DNA of 64,000 nt from Ottelia alismoides (lineage: Eukaryota > Streptophyta > Magnoliopsida > Alismatales > Hydrocharitaceae). Each line of letters opens with the position of its first letter. The first letter of the stretch is position 1. This document shows positions 9,377 through 21,967 of the stretch, in pieces. The translations under genes were made by a program, and so were the position numbers. The notes under the pieces are model-generated. The model was not told the DNA's origin and did not search any database. It saw nothing but the letters and a program-made list of their open reading frames with translations. The stretch is taken from positions 310,001 to 374,000 of the forward strand of contig JAZKJV010000156.1 in assembly GCA_037367405.1 (NCBI GenBank), in the 5' to 3' direction.

Positions 9377-11902
9377 TATTAGCCATGTGAGCCCGAGGCG
9401 ATCCATTCCTACAATAAATGTTATTGTAATATATGATTTATCAATAAACGTTATTGATTGTTTCACTCCCTTTCTGAGATTAAATGACTGAATGCACTAT
9501 AAGGTCCCTGTGTACAATTAGGGTTATGTACCATGGCCGTCTTGATAATCATACAGCTGTTGATTCATAAATTGAATCATAGAGGCCGGTGCTTGGATGA
9601 ATATGTAAGGAGTTAGATAGAGGACTCATCAAGTACAATTAAATGATTATTAAGTGATGATCTCCAGCCTAAGTAGGAGATGGCAATCCTTTCTCATTGT
9701 GTTGATATTTGACCGACCTCTTGATGCAGGTCCTCTGCATGGGAATGGTGATTCAGAGGTGTCAGATTAGTTGAGTCAAAGGGTTGACTTAACGAGATCG
9801 AGATAAACAAAGACCTATGTTGAATACTGTCACAGCATAGGCATGCATCCTCTGACCAGAGACAGATGTATTACTATATGTTTGAGTGTGTACATTTGGC
9901 AGACCAATAGGTTAATGACCTTACCAAGGTCTATACACCAATGAGCTGGTGTGCATGTAAGGACATATGAGTAATACGATCTCTCAAAGGGATCATACAG
10001 GTTCACATGTGAACCGGAAGACATGAGCTCACTCATGAGGTATTGAGACCGATCAAATTCCATGCATGGTCGTCGTGCTTTGGAAGCATGGCAAGAATTT
10101 GAGGGTATGATATATGCTTTGGGAAAGCATATGATCGGTACCAATTCCCAATGACCAAGATTGAGAAACTTGATGATTAAACCCTAAAGAAACAATATAA
10201 AATTGATCTATATCTTTGGGTTTCATCATAGGTCTTCCAGTATGCAGGATGTACAGGTTTAGGAATACCTGAGGGTGATGTGATCATAAACGATTGTATA
10301 ACCATGATGCTTCCATTCTGAGGGAGTGATGAAACAGGTTTGGATTTTAGTGACTCATCTCAGTAGAGAAGTAACCTGATCTTGGTCCAAGTATAGGACA
10401 TTGGTCTGAATGAGATTCAGATGCAATGAGAAGGTTAGGTTTACGACCTTGATTTAATCAAGCATCTGTGGGAGGTCCGTGAGATCTGAATTTGAGATGT
10501 GATCTCAACATCCAAGTCACTATACGTGGAACAATACAATCGCCCTGTCATTATCTCCAAGTATCTTCGGAGAAAGCGCATTATTCTTGAATGGGTTCAA
10601 GAGTAATTGCATAGTTGAATTATATCTAAGCATTGAGAGATTGCTAATTAAATGTGATTTAATTATCTTGATGCATGTGAATATTTATCCAATATAATTA
10701 AATATGATTTAATTATCGCGGATAAGAATAATAAAGATAGCAATGTCTAATTATTCATAATATATTATAAATGTGATTTATAATGTATTAGAGAGAGCTT
10801 ATTATGATTTATATTTATTGATTAATTATCGGTGTGAATTGGATTCACATTGTATAATTAATTGAAAATGTAAATCACATTTTGTTTTGGGTTGTGAATG
10901 TGATTCACAAACTTCCAATGGCAAGATTGTAATATTCTCAAAATAATCGTGAATTATTTTTGTAGAATAATTTACAACAAAATTTATTGTAAAAATCTTG
11001 GAGATTTTCATAGATTAATGCAATCTCATGAGATTGCATGAGATTGCCTCCATGAGATATGATGGACGGCTACCATCTCCTATATGGAAATTGGTAGCCA
11101 TCCGACCAATTACCATGGTGGGATGCAATCTTCATGCAAGAGTCTCCATGTTTACTTGATTTGATTTAGGATTGATCTATATTTGATTTATCAAATATAT
11201 TAAATCTAAATTAAATTATATGTTGTCGTGTTTTTTACCAACAACAATCTTGATCATTGAAAGAATTGCAAATCAATCTCATCCATTGATTTTGTGTGTC
11301 CCATGGATTGTGATCCATGGACTCCCAAAACCCTATATATAGAGAGGCACCCCATGCTCTCTAGGTTACAACAAGAATAAGAAATAACAAGCTCTCTCCT
11401 CTCTCAATTCACATGCCATCTCTCCTCTCTCTCCATTGGTGGTTGTCCACCATACTCTAGAGGAGGAGTCTCCGTCGTCACTTCGTCGCCTCTACGACTC
11501 TCGGTTCTCCATCTTCTTTGGTGTGCCTCGCTCACGAAGAAGGTGTTCGATCTCGTGCGACGAGATCAGGAGTTCCCACGCTTGGGTCAACATCTTGGAT
11601 TGCGAGGATCACGCGACTCATCCCCGCGCTCGCAAGCGTCTTCTTCGAAGATCGGACTTGAGACAGGAGGTCTCTTTTCGTAGGGACTTGATCAACCACG
11701 CTACAAGAGGAATTCCTATATACTAGATGTGGTTATAGATGAAACGATCCGAGAATCGTTCTTGGATCATGTGGTTTCATCGCATGAAATTTTTTAAAAT
11801 TCCGCTGCATAGAACAACTAGTGCGACTAGTCGTTTCTTCATCATATATGTTACGATGCTCACACTTCCGTGATGCGTTTGAAGATTATCTTGTATCCTT
11901 CA
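9377..11902 (+). repeat. Copia-2 5' LTR
   Basis: Begins tattagccatgtgagcccga (the partner has tgttagcc, so the second base is mutated) and ends tatccttca. It contains repeated taaatgtgatttaattat-like strings around 10640-10800 and a TATA box at 11334-11342. The transcript start should lie about 30 bp after that box. Confidence 0.9.
11334..11342 (+). promoter_or_regulatory. TATA box of Copia-2 LTR
   Basis: tatatatag follows ccaaaaccc and precedes agaggcaccccatgctctct. The same arrangement recurs in the 3' LTR at about 17818-17826. Confidence 0.6.
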
Positions 11903-11904
11903 AG

Positions 11905-11917
11905 TGGTATCAGAGCC
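11905..11917 (+). other. Primer-binding site of Copia-2
   Basis: TGGTATCAGAGCC, complementary to initiator tRNA-Met, lies two bases after the LTR end. It is a perfect site. Confidence 0.9.
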
Positions 11918-13640
11918 TTAGGTCGGAAGTTTTTGCATACGATCCATAAACCTAGGACGACTTGGGTTCGTTAAGGTTGCGAAAGTTTTTTATCGCATTT
12001 CATTTTCGCACATCTGTTTAGTGAATAATTTCGGCCCTGTTTAAAATGTTTAAACACAAATTAATCACTTGAATTTTGTTCTCCATTAAATAAGGAAACC
12101 GTAGGATCCGAGTTTACGTAATTTGGATTCCGTTTGCTCGAGATATGATCATTAGTGAACATGTATCCATTGTTTCGAGGACTGCGAATCTTAACATGAT
12201 TAAGGAGTTAATTACTATTTTGATACGCCTAGAAATACGTGAAATATCACTTAGGTTTTGTCATAAATCAAGTTAGCAAACTTTGGAAACTTATTTTGTC
12301 TAATTTGGATTTAAATTGATTGAGATATGTTAATTTTAGTAAGTAGGGGTCACTGCTGAAATTACATTCCTAATCAAGAACCATGTGATTGTCAATTAGT
12401 GAAATTAATTGTTGATTTCTTAAAATAATTATGGAAAATATTTGAGAAATATTTAGTGATAATTATTTCCTTAATTGACGTGGCCTCAACCAACAAATTG
12501 ATTAGATTTGATCTAAATCATAATTGGTTACACAATCAACAAACAAACTTGCTTGAATAGGATTGGGAATTTGTTTAGCAAATTTCCTTATAATTAAAAT
12601 GGTTTTGATTATTACTATATGGTATAATTTCGGTTGAAAAACCGATGATCATCTCAAGTACACAATGATCGTTTTGGCATTATCCTTTCCTGAGGTGGAT
12701 ATGGTGTCTAGTCGGGGAGCGTTGGGGTAGCAGGTTGCACCGTGTACGGTCTGCCCCACTCCCGCCTGTACTGGCCATGACAACGGGTAGGGATTCGATA
12801 ATGCTAGAGAAATCAAGGTGTATTTTTCTAATTATTAAAATTTGAATTAATACGTACTTTGAGATAATACCATATGTATTCAAGCAATATCAAGTTTGTT
12901 GATTGAATTGGATTGATAATTGATTTAATGTGATTAAATTAATTACATCCAATTAAAAACACTCTATTATAAATAGATGTGTATTTCCCTTGGAAGAATT
13001 AATTGTATGAATATGATTCATGATAATTAATTAAAAAAATTGAATATGAGGTGGAGGATCACATAAGTGACATCCATAATCTCCCGTCAAGGCAAAGGGT
13101 TCCGTCGCCAGGGATTGTATGTAGGAGACGCATGTCTGAAGTGACAGCTCCTGTATACACGCGCATCTAGATCAGGCTCTTTGCTTCTCGAAAGAGTAAG
13201 GCCGTATGCGTAGTGACCCCAATATCGAGTCTTCATATTATTGGGATGATATTGGATTGCGCATAGCGAGTACTAATCCTGTTGACGGTTAGTTCAATTA
13301 ACAACGGGGCAACATCATCTTAGAGGTGGTGGGCCCGGGTGTTAAAGACCGAATTGGGAAATGCAAGTTGGACTTGCAAGGCGGAATGTGTTCATGCTTC
13401 TTTTTATCCGAATCACAAGTACTCATATTATTGGGATGTGACAAAGATGAAAAGGAGATCCCAGTGCTTGCTTGAGATATAGCGATAAGTACATCTCTTG
13501 CTTTAAAAGTGATTAAGGGAATAAACTTTCAACGTTGACAAGGCAAGACTAATTTGATTGAAAATTCCTTAATCAGATAATTTAATTTATATATATAATT
13601 CTTTATATAGTCTGATATAGTGCATTCTTAATTTAAGAAA
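11918..13640 (+). other. Long untranslated leader of Copia-2
   Basis: About 1.7 kb with no defensible coding frame. It contains two related strings around catattattgggatg (near 13234 and 13425) that look like a diverged internal duplication. Long leaders are known in several Copia lineages with large LTRs. Confidence 0.6.
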
Positions 13641-14585
13641 ATGAAGTCCATGAACCCAATTAGCAGGCTTCTGGAGGCCAACTAGTTGACCGGACCAAAT
13701 TATTCGGATTGGATCTGTAATTTGGAACTTGTTCTCTTGGCTGAACGCATAAGTTATGTACTCACAGAGGACAAGCATGAAAGCCTTAAGGCGAAGGAAG
13801 AAAAGCAATACAATGACAAGTATGATGAAGATCATGTCTTGGCGAGATGCTACATCCTGGGTTCACTCTCCAATGTTCTTCAGAAGCAATATGTAGAGAT
13901 GAGCACATGCCAGGAGATAATGCAGAATCTGAAAGATATGTTTGATGAAAGAACATATCTTTGGGGCAAATATGAAAGAACTCGTTCGTTGCAGGAGGCA
14001 GGAAGGGACTTCAGTCCGAGAACATGTACTCAAAATGTTTGGGTACTTATCTGAGCTGGAGACCTTTGGGGCAAATATGGATGCAGCCATGCAAACTGAC
14101 TTCATTCTGCTGCCTTTGCCCAAGTTTTCAATAATTTTGTGGTTTCATTCCACATGAATAAGTTGGACTTGACTAACGCTGGACTTTTTGCTGCATTAAT
14201 GTCTGCGGAAGACGTAATGAAGAAAGATGATCCTTCTGGCAGTGCAATGGTTGCACAGGTCAAAGGAAAGCGCGATCGGAAGGAAGGTTCTCGGAAGGGT
14301 CTGGCCTAGAAGAGAAAGAAGAAGAGTCAAGGCGTTGGCTCATCTTCCAATGCATCCACATTGATAGAGTCAAAGAAAATCGACGTTTGTCACCACTGCA
14401 AGAAGTCGGGGCATTGGAGGCATAACTGCCCGAAATACCTAAAGTCGGTCGACAAAGGTAAAGCCCCTACAGATATGAAATCTATTTTCATCATTGAAAC
14501 TAGTTTTCTCGTTGGACGAGAAGGAAGTTGGATTGTTGATTATGGTGCTTCTGTTCATATATGCAATGTATTGCATCTATTTTAG
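13641..14585 (+). pseudogene. gag: Copia-2 gag with start of protease
   Basis: From ATG at 13641 it reads MKSMNPISRLLEAN, then a TAG at 13683, then LTGPNYSDW and VLLAERISYVLTE, the typical Copia gag opening. The frame shifts around 13950 and again before 14361. A CCHC knuckle (CHHCKKSGHWRHNC) lies near 14388-14430. The protease entry reads WIVDYGASVH at about 14529-14560, so the catalytic D-S-G-A has become D-Y-G-A. At least three frame breaks plus this substitution make it a pseudogene. Confidence 0.85.
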
Positions 14586-14825
14586 GAAACTGGGAATTTG
14601 AAGGAAGGGGAGATAGTCATCCAGATGTGATCTGATGCAAGTGTTGCAGCAGTCGCCATCGGAACCTGCCGACTATCATTATCTAGTGGGAGAGTCCTTT
14701 TACTTAAAGAGTGTTTTTATGTACCTGAAGTCAGAAGGAATTTGATATCTGTATCTACTTAAAGAGTGTTTGAAATCTGTACCAGTTATGATTTTGTGCA
14801 GAATTCTGATGAGCCTTGTGTGTAC

Positions 14826-15846
14826 AAGAAGCTTAGTGGGAGCGCCATTGTGTTCATTGTGCTTTACCTAGATAATATCAATATCATTGAGAGTGATACA
14901 GGATGATGACCAGTGTGAAAATTTGACTATCCCATACCTTTGAGATGAAGGATCTTGGAGAAACCTCTTACATCTTAGGTCTGAAGTTGTTCAGAAATCG
15001 AGAAAAGAGGATATTGAGATTATCACAACATGGGTGCATTAAGAAGATTCTTGAACGATTCCGTATAGATAGTTTCAAGAAAGGTTTCCTCCCCTTAAGA
15101 CATGGTATCCACCTGTCTAAGGGATGGCTCCTCAAACTGTGTAGGAAAAGAAAGCCATGGCTGGATGCCCCTATGCATCAGCTGTAGGAAGCTTAATGTA
15201 TGCCATGATGTGTACTAGGCCAGATATTTGCCATGCAGTGGGAGTGGTAAGTCGTTACCAATCCTGCTATGGAGAGCAACACTGGAATGCAGTAAAGAAC
15301 ATTTTCAAATATGTAAGACGGACGCAAGATTACATCTTGGTCTATGGAGTTGGTGATCTCCAAGTCTTAGGATATACAGATTCAGACTTCCAGTCGGATA
15401 TTGATGATCGAAAGTCGACATCAGGGTTTGTATTCCTATTGAACGGTGGTGCTGTGAGCTGGAGAAGCAAGAAGTAGGACACTACAGCAGATTCGACAAT
15501 AGAAGTCGGGTACATAGTCGCATCAGATGCTGCAAAGGAGGCGGTGTGGTTGCGCAAGTTCATCCTGGAACATGGCGTAGTTTCCTCTGATACTCCTATC
15601 CCGTTACTCTGCGATAACACGGGAGCCATTGCCCAGGCGAAGGAACTCAGATGGCATCAAAAGAGCAAGCACGTGGAAAGGAAATACCACATCATTCGGG
15701 AGATTCAAAAGCGTGGTGATATTATCATCACCAAGGTGGCCTCTGCCGGCAACGTTGCTGATCCTCTTATCAAACCTCTGACACAGAAGGTGTTCGACCA
15801 ACATGTAATGAGTATGGGTTTAAGGATTGTTCCTGAATGGTTCTGA
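14826..15846 (+). pseudogene. pol: Copia-2 pol remnant: end of reverse transcriptase and RNase H
   Basis: YLDNINIIESD near 14860-14905 corresponds to the YVDD box region with the second aspartate changed. MKDLGETSYILGLKL follows at 14945. RNase H is nearly complete: RPDICHAVGVVSRY, YTDSDFQSDIDDRKSTSGF, then WRSKK followed by a TAG at 15475, and continuing to SKHVERKYHIIREI and the usual Copia tail. Nothing of the integrase or of the first half of reverse transcriptase is present between 14585 and 14826, so an internal deletion of roughly 2 kb or more is inferred. Confidence 0.85.
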
Positions 15847-15861
15847 GGGCTAGTGGGAGAT
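15847..15861 (+). other. Copia-2 polypurine tract region
   Basis: gggctagtgggagat directly precedes the 3' LTR. It is purine-rich and in the expected place, just after the RNase H stop. Confidence 0.6.
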
Positions 15862-18397
15862 TGTTAGCCATGTGAGCCCGAGGCGAATCGTTCCTACAAT
15901 AAATGTTATTGTAATATATGATTTATCAATAAAAGTTATTGATTGTTTCACTCCATTTCTGAGATTAAATGAATGAATGCACTATAAGGTCCCTCTGTAC
16001 AATTAGGGTTATGTACCATGGCCGTCTTGATAATGTTACAGTTGTTGATTCATTAATTGAATCATAGAGGCTGATGCTTGGATGAATATCTAAGGAGTTA
16101 GATATAGGACTCATCAAGCACCATCAAATGATTATTAAGTGATGATCTCCAGCCTGAGTAGGAGATGTCAATCCTTTCTCATTTGGCTGATATCTGATCG
16201 ACCTCTTGATGCAGGTCCTCTGCATGAGAATGGTGATTCAGAGGTGTCAAATTAGTTGAGTCAAAGCGTTGACTTAACGGGATCGAGATAACCAAAGATC
16301 TATGTTGAATACTGTCACAGCATAGGCATGCATCCTCTGACCAAGGACAGATGTGTTACTATATGTCTGAGTGTGTACATTAGGCAGACCAATAAGTTGA
16401 TGACCTAACCAAGGTCTATACACCGACGAGTTGGTGTGCATGTAAGGATATATGAGTAATACGATCTCTCAAAGGGATCATACAGGTTCACATGTGAATC
16501 GGAAGACATGAGCTCACTCATGAGGTATTGGGACCGATCAAATTCCATGCATGGTCGTCGTATTTTGGAAGCATGATAAGAATTTGAAGGTATGATATAT
16601 GCTTTGGGAAAGCATATGATCGATACCAATTCCCAATGACCGAGATTGAGAAACTTGATGATTAAACCCTAAAGAAACAGTATAAAATTGATCTATATCT
16701 TTGGGTTTCATCATAGGTCTTCCAGTATGCAGGATGTACAGGTTTCGGAATACCTGAGGGTGATGTGATCATAAACGATTGTATAACCATGATGCTTCCA
16801 TTCTGAGGGAGTGATGAAACAGGTTTGGATTTTAGTGACTCATCTCAGTAGAGAAGTAACCTGATCTTGGTCCAAGTATAGGACATTGGTTAGAATGAGA
16901 TTCAGATGCAATGAGAAGGTTAGGTTTACGACCTTGATTTAATCAAGCATCTGTGGGAGGTCCGTGAGATCTGAATTTGAGATGTGATCTCAATATCCAA
17001 GTCACTATACGTAGAACAATACAATCGCCCTGTCCTTATCTCCAAGTATCTTTGGAGAAAGCGCATTATTTTTGAAAGGATTCAAGAGTAATTGCATAGT
17101 TGAATTATATCTAAGCATTGAGAGATTGCTAATTAAATGTGATTTAATTATCTTGATGCATGTGAATATTTATCCAATATAATTAAATGTGATTTAATTA
17201 TTGCGGATAAGAATAATGTAGATAGTAATATCTAATTATTCATAATATATTATAAATGTGATTTATAATGTATTAGAGAGAGCTTATTATGATTTATATT
17301 TATTGATTAATTATTGGTGTGAATTGGATTCACATTGTATAATTAATTGAAAATGTAAACCACATTTTGTTTTGGATTGTGAATGTGATTCACAAACTTC
17401 CAATGGCAAGATTGCAATATTCTCAAAATAATTGTGAATTATTTTTGTAGAATAATTTACAACAATAGTTGTTGTAAAAATCTTATAGATTTTCATAGAT
17501 TAATGCAATCTCATGAGATTGCATGAGATTGCCTCCATGAGATATGGTGGACGGCTACCATCTCCTATATGGAAATTGGTAGCCGTCCGACCAATTACCA
17601 TGGTGGGATGCAATCTTCATGCAAGAGTCTTCATGTTTGCTTGATTTGATTTAGGATAGATCTATATTTGATTTATCAAATATATTTAATCTAAATTAAA
17701 TTATATGTTGTTGTGTTTTTTACCAACAACAATCTTGATCATTGAAAGAGTTACAAATCAATCTCATCCATTGATTTTGTGTGTCCCATGGATTGTGATC
17801 CATGAACTCCCAAAACCCTATATATAGAGAGGCACCCCATGCTCTCTAGGTTACAACAAGAATAAGAAATAACAAGCTCTCTCCTCTCTCAATTCACATG
17901 CCATATCTCCTCTCTCTCCATTGGTGGCCGTCTACCATACCCTAGAGGAGGAGTCTCCGTCGTCGCTCCACCGTTGTACCGCCGCCTCGACGACTCTCGG
18001 TTCTCCATCTTCTTTGGTGTGCTTTGCTCATGAAGAAGGTGTTCGATCTCGTGCAACGAGATCAGGAGTTCCCACGCTTGGATCAACATCTTAGATTGCG
18101 AGGATCACGCGACTCATCCCCGCGCTCGCAAGCATCTTCTTCGAAGATCGGACTTGAGACAGGAGGTCTCTTTTCATAGGGACTTGATCAACCACGCTAC
18201 AAGAGGTATTCCTATATACTTGATGTGGTTATAGATGAAACGATCCGAGGATCGTTCTTGGATCATGTGGTTTCATCGCATGAAATTTTTTAAAATTCCG
18301 CTGCAAAGAACAACTAGTGCGACTAGTCGTTCTTCATCGTATATGATACGATGCTCACGCTTCTGTGATGCGCTTGAGGATTATCCCATATCCTTCA
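15862..18397 (+). repeat. Copia-2 3' LTR
   Basis: Starts tgttagccatgtgagcccga and ends tatccttca, collinear over its whole length with 9377-11902. A few small indels separate the copies, for example an 18-bp difference near 17960. It is followed by the GTGGA duplication and then by LINE sequence. Confidence 0.9.
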
Positions 18398-18402
18398 GTG
18401 GA

Positions 18403-19075
18403 TGCTCCAGATCTGGGCCAGTCTTTCTCCTTAGTTACAGGTTCGGTTGGGGTTGCTGGGCATCAAGGTGACCTGATTGAGGTTGAGGTGGTCTTGGAAC
18501 CTACTAGCGGGGTGGCGTCTTTGTGACAGGGGTTCCCGTGCTCTGTAATTCGGGTGAGGGTTTCTCCCTTGTCCCTACTGCTGATAGGGCCGATCCCTCC
18601 AAGGTTGTGTGTTGTGGCAGTGCGGTTGAGAAGGCAGAAAGCTCCACAGTAGTGGGTGAGGTGGAGGAACTGGAGATGGGTGCTTAAGAAGTTGAGGAGG
18701 TGCAGGGGGTGACGTCCTTAGCGAGAAGTCAGAAAATGGAGAAACGTATTCTGGCAGCGGAGCGGGCTCAGAGAGAGAGAAGGATAACACTAGGGGATGA
18801 CAATCGAAAATTGAAGGGGGGATCCGATTTCGTCCTTCTCCCGCAAGAGGAGGAAACCATATGTGTAGTTGGTTGGAGCGGGAAGTGGAAGACAAAGAGG
18901 CAGGGACTCTGATCCCTGGATTGGGCGGGACCAGTTTGGTCGCGGTACGTGTGATAGATAATCAGATGGAGGGTGAGGGACAATCCTCTAGTGCTTTGAA
19001 TTCTACAGTCGACATTCACGCATGGGTTGTGAAGTGTCTTGGGGTATTTGTGACTTTCATTAACCCTTAGAGTAG
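18403..19075 (+). pseudogene. LINE ORF1, second part
   Basis: Resumes the LINE after Copia-2. A readable stretch at 18700-18912 contains RSQKMEKRILAAERAQRER, a highly charged helix-forming segment like the C-terminal region of plant LINE ORF1 proteins. Frame changes and stops are frequent. It ends just before the ORF2 start codon at 19082, the usual tight ORF1-ORF2 spacing. Confidence 0.55.
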
Positions 19076-19081
19076 ATCATC

Positions 19082-19792
19082 ATGAAGATTGTCTCGTGGA
19101 ATGTAAGGGGGTTGGGGGACATGGAGAAGAGAAGTGGCGATTGGCGGAAGTTCGAGTTCTTGACGTGTTGATTTAGTGTTCTTGCAAGAGTCTAAGATTA
19201 CAAGCTAGGATCGGAAGATTTGGAGATCTATGGGCTGCCATAGGTTATCGAAGTTCAGAGAAATCTCGACGGTGGGCAGCGCGAGTGGTGTGGTGTTGCT
19301 TGGGATGGAGATCTTCTTCTGGCTGTTGAAGAAAGATTGGGTCTTAGATCGGTTTCTGTTTTGCTGGAATTAAAGTCAGGTGCTGGCAGGATGTTGTTTA
19401 CTTTGGTTTATGGTGTTTCTGGGGCGCGTGACCCTGGGCTATGGGACGAGTTAAGGTTAGCTAGAAGGGACTTCCCGTTCATCCCTTGGATTGTAGGTGG
19501 CGACTTTAATGTAATGTTACTTGCTTCGAATCGCTCGGGTGACCGTAGTGGGCAAGATCCATGTTCTGATGATTTTATGGAGTTTATTGGGGAGATGGCT
19601 ATGGAGCTGCTTGATGCAACGAATGAGAAGTACACCTGGCGGAACAATTCATTAAGATCCATTATGGATCGGTTTCTGGCATATGTAGATATGACGGAGA
19701 TGTTCCTGCTTTCTACATTACGAGCCCTTCCTATATCGAGGTCGGACCACACACCTATATGTTGGGAGTCAGGTGAGGGGACGACTCTGTGA
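19082..19792 (+). pseudogene. LINE ORF2 endonuclease domain (AP-endonuclease-like)
   Basis: Opens with MKIVSWNVRGLG, the standard start of plant L1 ORF2, in which the asparagine binds metal. After two early stops and a frame change, the block at 19337-19792 gives YGVSGARDPGLW, the catalytic-loop motif GGDFNVM, a core DDFMEFI segment, and SDHTPI near the end, which carries the conserved aspartate-histidine pair. This enzyme nicks target DNA to prime reverse transcription. The expected QESK motif is only partly recognisable because of a frameshift near 19190. Confidence 0.85.
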
Positions 19793-20910
19793 TCGTTGTT
19801 CTGGTTCAAAAGAGTATGGTTACTAGATGAAGGTTTCATGGAGATGGTCACCAACTGCTGGAGGTCTTTGTGGGTGGAGGGCTCAGTTGTGTAGAGGTTA
19901 GCTCAGAAGATTTCAAAGTTACGAGAGGTGCTGATGAGACACAGGAAAGAGACTCATCGAAGCAGAGGTGAAAGCCATAACAATGTTGTAAGGGAGATTG
20001 CTAGACTAGATGGGGTCGAAGATGAACGTTATCTTAACTTGGAGGGGTTACATTCACGAAGAGAACAACATACTGTTGCAGAAGATGACAAGCGAAAGAA
20101 TGTAGAGTGGCGGCAGAGATCTAGACAGAAGTGGGTGAAAGAGGATGATGCGAACACATGGTTTTTTATGTCGTGGCGAGTGGACGGAGGAGAAACATGA
20201 TATACGATTTGCAGGTAGGTGGAGAGCATGTCCATGGAGACGAGGTGATAGACACGCCAATATAGAGCACTTTTGGAATTTCAGTAGGGAGAGTACCGTC
20301 TTCTTGGGCGAGGTGGCTAGGAGGGGGGGCTAAGCTCTTGGAGCCTGGTCAGCAGGAGACACTTGTTTCAACATTTACCAGGGAGGAGGTGCTTAGGGAT
20401 GTTTTAATCTCAATGCAGATGAGTGTCTGACCAAATGGGCTTCCGATTTTTTTCTACAAGTGGGAGGAGGTGGAGGATGACGTCATGGGATTGTTGGAAT
20501 TCAGAGAAGTGAATAGAGGCATGGAAAAGCTCAATAAGTCCCTTCTTTTTTGTTGCTGAAGAAGGAGGGTGCGGTGCGGGTAGACGAGTTTATGTCCATA
20601 GCATTGTCTAATGATGTTTACCCGATTGTGGTCAAGGTGTTGGCTAATCGCCTCAAAGTAGTTTTGGATGGCCTCAGAGGAGTTTTGTATGATTTTGTTA
20701 TGCTGGCACAATATGCGTTTATTCCGATGCGACAATTGCTTGAAGGAGTAGTTATAGCATCGGAGATGGTGTCCGATTGGAAGAGGAGGGGTCACTGGCT
20801 TCATCTGGATAGTGGATTTCTCAAAGGCTTATGAAAGTTTGAATTGTAAATTTATTTAGGCTTCGTTGGTCAGGAGACTGGATGAAGAGATGCAACACCA
20901 CTCCTTATGG
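19793..20910 (+). pseudogene. LINE ORF2 linker and start of reverse transcriptase
   Basis: The linker shows QRSRQKWVKEDDANTWFF at about 20110-20165, matching the common LINE phrase in which a small residue replaces the first F. Around 20580-20870 the reverse-transcriptase fingers are readable: RVDEFMSIALSNDVYPIVVKVLANRL, QYAFIPMRQLLEGVVIASE, and then DFSKAYES in another frame. The palm motif YADD is absent because sequence is lost from here to the far side of Copia-3. Stops and frame changes are frequent. Confidence 0.7.
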
Positions 20911-21062
20911 TAAATTACATAAGACGGCTTGAATAAGAGTTGTTTATTCCAGAGAACCCTAGGGTCTCTTATATAGAGAAACCCCATGGGTAAATTACAT
21001 AAGACGGAACATAGAAGAATAAAAAGCATAAACGGTACATAGACTACGTAATTCTTTCGACA

Positions 21063-21717
21063 CTCCCCTTCAAGATGGAGCATAGATATCGATCATGCTC
21101 AGCTTGGAAGTACACTTTTGGAATGGTCCTCTGAGTAACGGTTTAGTGAAGATGTCAGCAGTCTACTCCCCAGAACTAACATGTGAAGAAGAAATATGTC
21201 CCTTCTGGATCATGTCTCTGGTGTAGTGACAGTCTACTTCAATATGCTTGGTTCTCTCGTGATAGGCAGGATTATTGGCAATGAACAATGTAGCTTGATT
21301 ATCACACTGTAGCTGCATGGGTAGAGGTACATCTACATGCAAGTCTTCTAGTACAGCTCGAACCCACATCATTTTCGTACTTGCTTGTGCCATAGCCATG
21401 TATTTAGATTCTGCACTGGATCTAGCCACAACTGTTTGTTTCTTGCTTTTCCAAAAAACTAGAGAGCTACCCACAAACACAGCAAAGCCTGAGGTAGACT
21501 TTCGATCCTTAGGGCATCCTGCATAGTCAGCATCCGCACATGCAGAAACAGACAAACTGGTTTCCTCTCTAAACAACCATCCCGTGCCTGGAGACGATTT
21601 TAGATACCTGAGTATCATATATATAGCGTCCATATGTACCTGTCTCGGTTGTTCCATGAACTGGCTTACCCGGTTAACTGCAAAAGCAACATAGGATTCG
21701 AGTGCGTATGTAGACAT
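21063..21717 (-). pseudogene. Copia-3 RNase H fragment
   Basis: Reads on the minus strand from about 21690 through FMEQPRQVHMDAIYMILRYL, CADADYAGCPKDRKSTSGF, ARSSAESKYMAMAQAST and HYTRDMIQKG to a TAG at 21163. Relatives of Copia-1 continue DQTADIFTK past that point. The upstream end joins directly to the leader hairpin, so no ribosome could produce more than this stub. It is a scar of deletion, not a gene. Confidence 0.85.
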
Positions 21718-21732
21718 TACGCACCCAAATCC
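21694..21732 (-). other. Leader hairpin of Copia-3
   Basis: ggattcgagtgcgta and tacgcacccaaatcc pair with two mismatches around a tgtagacat loop. It is the counterpart of 7153-7190 in Copia-1, with the same gtagac core. The big internal deletion has its breakpoint next to this hairpin. Confidence 0.65.
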
Positions 21733-21952
21733 ATGGATAAGACGAAGGAGGCGGCTACAAAAGAGGCCGCAGGAGGGGACGCCGGCTAGGGCACATCCGG
21801 CAGGGACGGGGCAGGAGCCGGCCCGGGAGGCAGGGGCCGGCGCTGGAGGCCCGGGGAGGCGGGGGCCGGCGCTGGATGCTCGAGGAGGCGAGGGCCTGGG
21901 CCGGGAGACGACGACGACGGGGAGGGGGGGCGGGTGGAGAGAGCCTAGGGTT

Positions 21953-21967
21953 TAGGCTCTGATACCA
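21953..21967 (-). other. Primer-binding site of Copia-3
   Basis: ggctctgatacca on the plus strand, complementary on the minus strand to initiator tRNA-Met, abuts the 5' LTR starting tgttgg at 21968. Confidence 0.8.

Larger units (their letters stand above)
9377..18397 (+). mobile_element. Copia-2, long-LTR Ty1/Copia element, internally deleted
   Basis: It has 2.5 kb LTRs (9377-11902 and 15862-18397) and an exact target duplication GTGGA (9372-9376, 18398-18402). A primer-binding site, a 1.7 kb leader, gag, and only the end of pol lie between them. The protease relic jumps to the reverse-transcriptase active-site region, so the integrase and the first half of reverse transcriptase are gone. 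The LTRs look about 96 percent alike by eye. Outside the element the LINE ORF1 continues on both sides. Confidence 0.93.

Noticed and set aside
9830..10144. 104-residue minus-strand frame repeated at 16405-16629
   Set aside because: The repeat is due to the LTR pair. The frame is antisense to the element and has no domain.
11436..11726. 96-residue open frame in the Copia-2 LTR
   Set aside because: It is in the LTR just after the TATA box. The homologous stretch in the 3' LTR has lost the frame, and no domain is seen.
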